Source: Phocoena phocoena
Taxonomy: Eukaryota; Chordata; Mammalia; Artiodactyla; Phocoenidae
Reading direction: 5' to 3'
Assembly (NCBI RefSeq): GCF_963924675.1
Contig: NC_089239.1
Coordinates: 3,895,001 to 3,959,000, forward strand
DNA: 64,000 nucleotides
The translations under genes were made by a program, and so were the position numbers. This document shows positions 56,140 through 64,000 of the stretch, piece after piece. The notes beneath the pieces are model-generated. The model worked only from the letters and a program-made list of their open reading frames with translations, ran no database searches and had not been told where the DNA came from. The stretch's first letter is position 1, and each line of letters begins with the position of its first letter.

Positions 56140-56215
56140 AACCCTCCCCGTACCTCTATATTCTCCTCTGTAAATTGGAGACAATGGTGGTTGTCCTGGA
56201 GTTGTACATGAGATC
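56140..56215 (+). mobile_element. MIR SINE, 3' part (interrupted)
   Basis: 'tattctcctctgtaaattgg' with 'agacaatggtggttgtcctg' is the MIR 3' half, collinear with 55670-55752 once the insert is removed. Confidence 0.65.
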
Positions 56216-56904
56216 GGAGGCTGGCGTACCAGGAAATGTTGGTTATTACGATTCTGGGAGAATCACACGTTCGGCTCTGGACCCCTAACTTCCAACATGC
56301 CAAGAACTTTGGGAATTTAAAAAAAAAAAAATCTTTCTACCTTCAGTGTATCTTCAATTCAAGTCAACAGAGTCTGTTGAGTAGGAAACAAGATTAAAAA
56401 ACCCTCAAGAAGTGGTAAGTGAGCCGTTACTGGGGGACTGGGATGAGACAGAATTAGGTCCGCTTGTCGGGAGAACAAGGGAGTCGATCAGGGAAGCGCC
56501 GCAGAGGAAGAGGACTTTGCACGGGCCTGGCAGAACCAGTAGAACTTCACAGAGGTTGGGAAGGTGCGGGCATCGGAGGAAGCATGGTCATGAGCGTGGC
56601 CAGGGCAGGAGCCCGGTGCTCAGGGATGGGTAGGTGGTGGACCGTGGTAGGGGATGAGGATGCAGAGAATGCTAGAGGCTGGAGTGTGAAGGTTTCTGAG
56701 CGGCAGCTTCAGACTCTGGACTTTCTTCGACAGCTGCTGGGGAGCCAGCAAAGGGCTTTGGGTGGGACAGTGTCACGACTGGAACGCTGGCTCTGGCCGG
56801 GAGAGGAAGAGGGGCCATCAGAGTGGTGGGGAATGGAAACCAGTTAGGAAAATGTCGCCCTCTCCAGGAGAGACTGGCTGAGGTCCTAATGAAGAGGATG
56901 ACGG
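56216..56904. other. Spacer of the inverted pair; no supported gene
   Basis: Unique-looking sequence. A 127-codon plus-strand frame (56464-56847) has no recognised domain. Confidence 0.5.
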
Positions 56905-57050
56905 ACGGCTGACATTATTGAGGGTACCAGCCGCCACGCTGTGCGGGTCACACACCTCAGCTCATGCAGTGCTGACAGCAGCCCCACCAGGAATCACTAC
57001 CCGCATTACCGACGAGGAAACCGGGTCTTGCTGTAGCCGGGAAGGGCGAG
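56905..57050 (-). mobile_element. MIR SINE, diverged
   Basis: 'acctcagctcatgcagtgct', 'aatcactacccgcattaccg' and 'acgaggaaaccgggtcttgc' follow antisense MIR. Confidence 0.65.
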
Positions 57051-57463
57051 GAAATAAGGTTGCTGTCTGGGGCATCGTAAGGGTGCCCCTGTGGTCTGGG
57101 ATCCAGTCCTCAGCTTGCAGTCTCAGCAACTTGATTTGGAGGCACAACCAGAGGACAAGCAGGTTTGGGAAGTGACTTAATGCTAATTCAACCCACAGGA
57201 GTCTGGTGTGGGCACTGGCTCACCAGCTTCACAAGGAGAAGTATGGCTTTTCTGGTCCTCTGGTGTCCTGCTGTCTTGTGTTCTCTGGTCAGTGCATTCG
57301 TCCCTTTAAGAGAATCTAAATGGCCTCAGTTATAGCAGTGTCTGGTGAGCGTGCAGTCAGAGGAACAGGGGCGAAGTCATCTTGAACGTGTCATCGAGAC
57401 CGTGGTGAGGCCTGATGATCTACTCTTGCCCCACAGCCGAGAGCATCACACTCGTTACACATT

Positions 57464-57786
57464 GTGAAACAACACTGCAATAGAAAATGGGTCTCCTTGC
57501 CTGTGTCAACACAGATCCGATTGGTAGCGGCTGCCTGGGGTGCTGTGATGAGAGATTCTGGAGCCACTTTCAGGCTCGTGGGGAAGCATGTGTGATAAAT
57601 TAGCAGCGTCTTCCGGGGCGCCAGGTGGGGGAGGGTTGGGGTGTTAATAGCAGCCATTTCTGGCCATCGTTGTTTTTTCTTCCCTCTGTTTTCCTTCTTT
57701 GTTTGAGACGTATTCAGATGAGCCATGTTCTGCCTGCTATTTATTTGAGAGACATCCAACCTGTCAAGTAGACGTCTGAAGCGAAC
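57464..57786 (-). repeat. Unclassified repeat, copy B of an inverted pair
   Basis: About 323 bp, the mirror of 55753-56090 with 1.37 kb between. Both copies begin with 'gttc.cttcaga.gtct' and end at 'gtgttgtt', after which they differ. The minus-strand frame 57391-57759 and the plus-strand frame 55836-56288 share a KQRWPEMAA peptide, but copy A has an insertion not divisible by three, so shared coding is unlikely. Confidence 0.75.
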
Positions 57787-58352
57787 CAGTGCTGTGCATT
57801 GGGTATTGATTTTGCTGGTTAACTCTCAGAGGGTGAGATTATAGCACATGTCTTTCCTGGCTGCCACTGTCAGGTTCAGGGGTTAAATTCAGGTCAGAGA
57901 GCCAGGAAGTGGCAGGGTCCACGCGCAGACCCCAGTCTCTGGGAACATGGAGCCCACTGCCCCCCGGCACTGAAGTGATGACAGTGGAGGCTGCCTCATC
58001 GCCACACATGTGTGAGTTGCCACGCATGTCCCTGTTAGAATGGAGCTTTCCAGACCAACATCCCCAACCAAAGTTTTGATAGAATCACCAACAAATCAGG
58101 ACTGTTGGCCTCTGGGCCGGGCCTGTCTCCACCCCCATCTCTCTGTGCCCATCCAAATGCCACCCTCCTCTGGGCCGGAGAGGGTCCCATGGTCCCCCCT
58201 CGCCAGCTCCCATGACCGTGCCGCCCTCCTGTCCTCCCCAGGCTGTGTCCTCATCTAGCAGGCGACGCACCTCTGCACTGGGATGGCTCTGGACCAAATA
58301 AATAAGTATTTACGGTGTGAAAAAAGTGAATAACCATTGAACACCACCTCTG

Positions 58353-58355
<3 letters not shown>
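57787..58355. other. No supported gene
   Basis: Unique-looking sequence. Confidence 0.55.

Positions 58356-58385
<30 letters not shown>
58356..58385. repeat. (TG)15 microsatellite
   Basis: A perfect TG run, likely length-variable. Confidence 0.98.
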
Positions 58386-58388
<3 letters not shown>

Positions 58389-58911
58389 TACGACAATGTG
58401 TGGAGTTTGTCACACTGAATGACAAGTCAGTGGCACGTGTTCCACCGCTGCCTTTGTTCTTCTCCTTATGGACCCCTCCCTCGTTGAAACAGCCTTTAAG
58501 GAGAATTGCAGCCTTTCTCAGATTTGGTTAAAAAACATTTGCAGATGGAGTGGTGAACTGACAAGCTGGGAGGTTTGGGTTTTCAGTCGCCATCTAAACT
58601 CTCTTCCTGTAGTGTTTTGAAAAATCACTTCATTTTGAACGTGCTTGTTTCTCCATCTGAAAACATGCACTTGGTACCGAGGACCACAAAGGAGTTTCGT
58701 GTCAGGCGCCGAGTTCATGTTAGTAGGTTGTCCTGCACGTCTCGGGCACACAGCGATGCTCAAATAGATGCTCTGGGATTAGGATCCCTGTCCGAACCCT
58801 TTCTCCGTACCCCATTCATCGCCAAAGTGGCCACTGGGAACTTCGTCTCCAGCCGTTGAATAAATGGGATATATTTGGAGTGTGTAGTACATAGAGCAGC
58901 CATAAGGTTTT
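58386..58911. other. No supported gene
   Basis: Unique-looking sequence. Confidence 0.55.
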
Positions 58912-59430
58912 TGTTTTTTTTTTAATTGAAGTATAGTTGATTTACAATCAATTGTACAGCAAAGTGATTCAGTTCTACATGTAATATATACACTCTTTTT
59001 TATATTCTTTCCCACTATGGTTATTTACAGTATACTGAATATCGTTCCCCGTGCTATACAGTAGGACCTTGTTATCTATCCACTCTCTATGTAATAGCTT
59101 ACATCTGCTCACCCCAGCCTCACACTCCATCCCTCCCCCATGGCAACCACTAGTCTGTTCTCTATGTCCATGAGCCTGTTTCTGTTTCATAGATAGGTTC
59201 ATTTGTGTCATATTTTAGAGTCCACATATAAGTGATATCATATGGTATTTGTCTTTCTCTTGCTGACTTACTTCACTTAGTATGATAGTCTCTAGGTCTC
59301 TCCATGTTGCTGTAAATGGCATGATTTCATTCTTTTTTATGTCTGAGTAATATTCCGTTGTATATATATGTACCACATCTTCTTTATCCATTCATCTGTC
59401 AATGGACATTTAGGTTGTTTCCATGTCTTC
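58912..59430 (-). mobile_element. L1 3' end, 5'-truncated
   Basis: T-rich tail, 'gaagtatagttgatttacaa', 'gctatacagtaggaccttgt', 'ggcaaccactagtctgttct', then the antisense end of ORF2 ('ttatccattcatctgtcaat'). About 520 bp. Target-site duplication not found. Confidence 0.93.
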
Positions 59431-59840
59431 AGTCTCAAGTTGTTGATTGAAAGTCAACAGAGTCTTTGTTTGTTGGTGTCTAATTTTGTTTGTGTAACAA
59501 TGCAGGTGTGCCCTGCTTAGAGAAATTGCTGATGGCTGAGCTGGGGAGTCTGCCTCTGGGGTCCCCCATGATCTACTGGGTCTACTCTTGAGGCAGCTGT
59601 GCCAGGGCCCAGGGTGGCATGCAGAGCTGCCTGAAGACTCCCTTCCATCATGCCTTTCCCACATGGAGACCTTGCTCTGAAATTTCCTCCTTCCCTCATC
59701 CCCAGCAGGCCTTGCCCTCCCTCCTGTTCCTTCAGAGTCTTATTCTGGATCATTTCCCAAGCTGGCGAGTGATTACTGAGCTCCTGAGATGGGGAAAGTC
59801 CTGGGGAGCTGCAGACATTAAGCCTGGGATGGCCACTCTT
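59431..59840. other. No supported gene
   Basis: Unique-looking sequence. Confidence 0.55.
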
Positions 59841-59853
59841 AAAGCACTTGCAG

Positions 59854-60187
59854 GAGCTTCCCTGGTGGCGCAGTGGTTAAGAATCTGCCTGCCAATGCAA
59901 GGGACACTGGTTTGAACCCTGGTACGGGAAGATCTCACATGCCACGGAGCAACTAAGCCCGTGCACCACAACTACTGAGCCGGAGCTCTAGAGCCCGCGA
60001 GCCACAACTACTGAGCCCACATGCCACAACTACTGAAGGCTGCACACCTAGAGCCCGTGCTCTGCAACAAGAGAAGCCTGCACACTGCAACAGAAGAGTA
60101 GCCCCCACTTGCCGCAACTACAGGAAGCCTGTGCGCAGCAGCGAAGACCTGATGCAGCCAAAAATAAATAAATTTGTTTAAAAAAAA
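59854..60187 (+). mobile_element. CHR-1-type SINE, complete
   Basis: 'gagcttccctggtggcgcag' to 'gatgcagccaaaaataaata' with an A10 tail. Duplication 'aaagcacttgcag' at 59841-59853 and 60188-60200, exact. The best reference copy of the long form in the window. Confidence 0.97.
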
Positions 60188-60200
60188 AAAGCACTTGCAG

Positions 60201-60589
60201 CCGGGAAGGGGAGAGGAGGCGGGTACAGAAACCACAAGGTTCTAAAGAAGGAAGGAACCTGCCACAAGGGATAAAAGTCTTTGGAAATTCAGAAGAGAGA
60301 GAATCCGTCGAGCAGAGCAAATCAAGGGAAGTTCCACAGAGATAGTACAAGTTGGCTGTAAGGGACAGGTTTGGTGCAGACAGTCGAGGGTGGAGGGAGA
60401 GGAGAGCATGGAAGGGTGTCCCAAGGGAGGGAACAGAGTGTGTGGACAGCCCTGAGTGGTCAGCTCATCTTCAGTCGGTTCGGGGCAGGACAGGAACGGA
60501 GGTATGAGGTCAGGTTGGAAGCTTAGCTGGAAAGGGGACCAGGAAGGGCCTGGGGATGACCTGCAGGCTCTATTCTCAGGATACACAGG
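60201..60589. other. No supported gene
   Basis: Unique-looking sequence. Confidence 0.55.
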
Positions 60590-60690
60590 ATCCCAGCCAC
60601 GGCTCTGTGAGGTCATTGCGTGTGACGCTGAGGACACAGAGGCACAGAGAGATGAATCTGCCCACGGCTGCAACAGCAAGCATGCAGTGG
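60590..60690 (-). mobile_element. MIR SINE fragment
   Basis: 'gctgaggacacagaggcaca' with 'gagagatgaatctgcccac' is antisense MIR. Confidence 0.7.
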
Positions 60691-61130
60691 GAGTAGGATA
60701 AGTGGCCAGGAAAGCTGGCCCCAGAGCCTGGCTTCTGAGGCAGTACCTTATTCTGCTTTCATGCGAGCTGCCGAAGCAGGAGGCTCAAACGGAGAGGCAG
60801 GGGCTGGGGACGGCTGGCATCCATCTTGCCGGGTCCTGTGGTGGCATTTCATGGGGAACTCTCGAGCCCATTGGCTGAGTGCTTGACTCCAGGGTGCCAG
60901 TGTGTGGCTCTGTGGCGGGATCCTGCAGGCCTGGCTTTTGGACCCTTCGCATCACCCCCTCTACTCATTCCTTCAGCCCAGGCTTATTGGGCCCCCTGTG
61001 CTCTATAAACCAAAGCAGGACCACCTCAGTAAGCAGGTACCCATCTGAACTCAAAAACCAGGTGTGTGGCAGGTTGTTTACCTAATTTGCAAAAGCCTCA
61101 CCGTGGGATTTCTTTAAGTAGCTAGCTCCC
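60691..61130. other. No supported gene
   Basis: Unique-looking sequence. Confidence 0.55.
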
Positions 61131-61261
61131 AAGTGCATAGGAAAATTATAATATTATAATTATATTATAATTAATATAAATTATAAAATTTTTATAATTA
61201 TAATATTATAATTAATATAAATTATAAAATTTTACTATTATAAAAGTGTATAGGAAAATTA
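61131..61261. repeat. A/T-only tandem array between 18-bp direct repeats
   Basis: 'aagtgcataggaaaatta' (61131-61148) and 'aagtgtataggaaaatta' (61244-61261) enclose 95 bp containing only one C and no G. Inside, an identical 28-base segment occurs at 61164-61191 and 61205-61232 (period 41). The sequence is rich in self-complementary ATTATAAT/AAATTTTT and could extrude hairpins. It may be a tandem expansion or a small element flanked by target-site duplications. Confidence 0.85.
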
Positions 61262-62598
61262 AACTTCCATGGAAGGCAAAAAAAAAGGGAAATAAAAAGC
61301 TTTAACTGAATAGACTCGGATATACTGTACATGCTGAAAGTACCTAAAAATGTTTCCAATTTCCTCCTCACCTTTCATATTTGTCAGTGAATTTAATGAC
61401 AAACATCAATCACCTAAAAAACGTATCCATGTGGTAGCACTGAACTGTTTTACAGGTCTTAAGAACTGAAGATGTAATCCAGTTCACATGTCCCAGACAG
61501 GAGAATTATGGAATTGATTAATTACATCCCCAAGGGATGTTCTGCCTTAGGAAGGAATGCACTAAATATAGTTTGCTATTGCAGTTCTTGTTTTTATGTT
61601 ATTAGTTCATGCGGGCCGAGGAGACGGGGGTCAAGCGGGGAGGCTAGGGCAACAGAGCAATGAAGTGTTATAAGGCTTAACTAGCTGGACATCAGTCAGA
61701 GTGAAATGACCAGCCTTTCCTCACGTGGGCGAAAATAAACAGAGTCAAATGCCATGGGGGTACGTGGGCTTAAACACCCCTGATTAGGGTTTCCCCAAGA
61801 AGGCTCAGAGCCTTAATATGCTCCATTGTTTTTGAATCTGTAAGGATAAAGTTTGCATTTCCCACGCTTACCTGGCCAGCGCACCCTTGGGGTGCAGTGG
61901 GTGACATTGCACAAGGCTGGTGTTCCTGGGAACACACTTTGGGAAATGGAGTCTCAGTTTCCATGGAGGGGATGGTGTTCAGATTTTCATTTCAGGGCAG
62001 ACGTCGATCGCTAGAGTACAAATGTACGGTCCAAATTTTGAATGGGAAAGAACTTTCCAATGGTTAGAACTCTCCAAAGAGGGAAGGATTTGATCAGAGG
62101 CCTGTCAAGAAGGTCAGGAAGAGGAGCTAGGTGGACCGGGGGGAGGACTTAGATGACCTTAGATGACCTTGGAAATGATAGCCCTGAATGACGTGATGAT
62201 AAGATACATGACTCAGCCCGGAAGCAGGGTTCGGTTAACAAACACTCCATGTGCTGCGTTCACTTCGGTGCACAGCTACTTTGTTAGGGGGTTGACTTAT
62301 CTAAACGTCCTCTAATTTCTTTCTCCTGCTGGGTCTGTGGGGCCTTGATACTTGCATGGCTGGTTTAACAGCTCTCTGCGGAAATGAGAAAATCATTCAA
62401 TCAGGGGAAATGGATTTGGGATGAGCAAAGGAGCTTTTTCCAGTGTGGGTATTTTAGGAATGCCTCTACCATTTAGTATATACGGCAGTTAAAAATCTCG
62501 GGACATTCTGATTAGCTGGTGTCTAATGATCAAGTCGATGAAATCCTTGAAATTTTATAAGCTGAATAGGATGGAATTCTTTCATCTAATTTGGGATC
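61262..62598. other. No supported gene
   Basis: AT-rich unique-looking sequence. A small duplication 'acttagatgacctt' near 62147-62170. Confidence 0.55.
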
Positions 62599-62608
62599 CA
62601 GAGTTACA

Positions 62609-62612
<4 letters not shown>

Positions 62613-62642
<30 letters not shown>

Positions 62643-62815
62643 GGTACGCGGGCCTCTCACTGTTGTGGCCTCTCCTGTTGCAGAGCACAGGCTCCGGCCA
62701 TGGCTCACAGGCCCAGCCGCTCCGCAGCACGTGGGATCTTCCCAGACCAGGGCACGAACCCGTGTCCCCTGCATCGGCAGGCGGACTCTCAACGACTGCG
62801 CCACCAGGGAAGTCC
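62613..62815 (-). mobile_element. CHR-2-type SINE with an internal deletion
   Basis: A long T tail (about 62611-62640), 'gcggtacgcgggcctctcac' to 'caccagggaagtcc'. The usual 'acgcgcaggctcagcgg' between 'ctccgg' and 'ccatggctca' is absent (17 bases). Duplication 'cagagttacatctt' at 62599-62612 and 62816-62829, exact. Confidence 0.96.
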
Positions 62816-62829
62816 CAGAGTTACATCTT

Positions 62830-64000
62830 ATTTACTTAGATTTGCATAGGTCATTAGAGATAGAGGTCCTAGTTCCAAACATGTAAGATGAAATAAAAAT
62901 TAATTTATGTGATGTGCTATCTTTTGATTCAGATAAAATGCTCAGATTTTGATTCACTAAGGATCCAAGAGATGTCCCCTGAGATCTTCTCAGCAGGCAG
63001 CACCTTTCCCCCATTGGCATTAGGAAATACCTGGGGGGTGGGAGGGTGGTACGGATATTTAGGGACAGACCTGCAGGACGCAGAAGTGACTCACCCGGTA
63101 TGCCGCTCCCGCTGGGAAATAAGGTCTCATGTCGCGGAGGTGGAGACAGAGCGGAATGGTTGGGTGACTTGCTTGCCGGCAAACAGATCCAGGGAGACAT
63201 GCAGGGGTGATATTAGGAAGCCTGAAGGATGGCAGCTTTTTGCTCTCCCAGTTTGAAATACCCACCAGGGAACGCCAGGCACATCCTCATCAACACCGAT
63301 GTGCATTTCTACAACATACTCTGTTTTTTCTGGCTCTGTATTTGGGCTGGAGCGTGTGCATGTCCAGTTTAACAGCCCTCCGGGAAATATTCCTCCCTCC
63401 CTCAGGCAGCCTCAGAGCAGGGGTAGACTCTGCCGGAACTGGGGTGGGCTGGGGGGTGACTTCCTGTCTGGGATGAGGGCGTGGCAGGCACATCCCTGTG
63501 CTGGAGGGCTCCTGGCGCCCTGAGGCTGGTGCCAGGTACAAGAAGCTGGTATCTGGCATATGAAGGGTCTACCGTCTCCAAACCAAGGACTCAGCATATA
63601 CTGGCTGAGCTCCTGTTTTGTACCAATGATTTACATCCTTGGGTTGCTTAGCTCCATTCCCCATTTGGCCAGAGCTGTCTCCGACTGCTCTGTCCTTGGC
63701 CTTCATTTAGGGGGGCCTCCCCAGCTGCTCATGCAAGTGAGCTGGGAACAGCCATGGGCCCCCAGCCCCCACTCAATCTGCTCCTTACTCCCAGCACTTG
63801 CTCTCGCCTGCCGAGCCCTGGACTCTGGGATGGGACCTGAACTTGACCCTGTGGGCTTTGGGGACCTTGTGCCTCCCCTCCCCTGCTCCCCTCTCCTGGG
63901 CCCGTTGGTTCTAGCTCTATGTCTTGAGCACACTCCCACCCAGGAATGGCAGGGAGAAGGGGTATGGCCATCCAGGGGTGTGGAAGGTGCTGGACCAGAG
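62830..64000. other. No supported gene
   Basis: Unique-looking, GC-rich toward the end. Overlapping frames up to 122 codons on both strands carry no recognised domain. Confidence 0.5.

Noticed and set aside
55836..57759. Shared KQRWPEMAA peptide in the inverted copies as a conserved gene
   Set aside because: The copies differ by indels not divisible by three between shared blocks, so the frame is not conserved.
2299..62849. A recurrent 'protein family' with [24 protein letters not shown] peptides
   Set aside because: Every instance is a translation of the CHR-2-type SINE; the peptides repeat because the SINE does.
1..64000. CRISPR arrays, tRNA/rRNA genes, bacterial-type operons
   Set aside because: Direct repeats are target-site duplications or transposon copies; tRNA-like boxes belong to SINEs; the DNA is plainly mammalian.
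1..64000. BovB (RTE) elements of the ruminant kind
   Set aside because: None recognised; with the SINE types this favours a cetacean over a ruminant source.

Overview
This window is mammalian nuclear DNA, most likely from a cetacean (whale, dolphin or porpoise). The main evidence is about seventeen copies or fragments of a tRNA-derived SINE that starts 'cttccctggtggcgcagtgg' and occurs in two forms. A short form of about 200 bp ends in a conserved block plus poly(A), and I read it as the CHR-2/cetacean-deletion type. A longer form of about 330 bp ends in 'gcagccaaaaataaataaa' and I read it as CHR-1-like. The L1 3' ends are of the cetartiodactyl type, and pan-mammalian MIR, L2, MaLR, L1M and hAT remnants lie beneath them. 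The family names come from memory of consensus sequences, not from a database search.

I found no exon, host protein-coding gene, tRNA, rRNA or CRISPR array that I can support. Nearly all open frames of 60-200 codons are in transposons, in low-complexity tracts or by chance in GC-rich sequence. The window looks like an intergenic region or a very large intron.

Layout. 1-0.6 kb: a rearranged L1 with a 5' inversion. 0.67-6.97 kb: a full-length but dead L1 on the minus strand, with a 16-bp target-site duplication, a 3'-transduced flank, broken ORF1 and ORF2, and a SINE inside ORF2. 7-16 kb: mostly unique sequence with MIR/L2 relics and one SINE. 16-19.5 kb: an L1M 3' end, an MLT1 LTR, another L1-like 3' end, and an ERV solo LTR inserted exactly into a MIR. 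19.5-31 kb: mostly unique and GC-rich, with a CpG cluster near 26.9 kb, two small DNA transposons, L2/L1M relics, a probable solo LTR and a 65-bp tandem duplication. 31-41 kb: SINEs, MIRs, L1M and a 300-bp polypyrimidine tract. 41-46 kb: a dense nest of elements (LTR, old L1M, three younger L1 3' ends, three SINEs). 46-55 kb: SINEs, L2 and a second CpG-rich patch. 55.7-57.8 kb: a pair of inverted, homologous segments of about 330 bp that I cannot assign to a family. 58-64 kb: an L1 3' end, two SINEs and an almost pure A/T tandem array.

Nothing here forms a gene pathway. What can be read is insertion history: target-site duplications and interrupted repeats give relative ages (MIR/L2 oldest, then L1M and MaLR LTRs, then the ERV LTR and L1s, then SINEs). 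The most noteworthy items are the inverted unclassified pair at 55.75-57.79 kb, the L1 3' transduction at 0.70-0.87 kb, the thrice-copied L1 target site near 43 kb, and the CpG cluster at 26.82-27.01 kb, the only plausible regulatory candidate.
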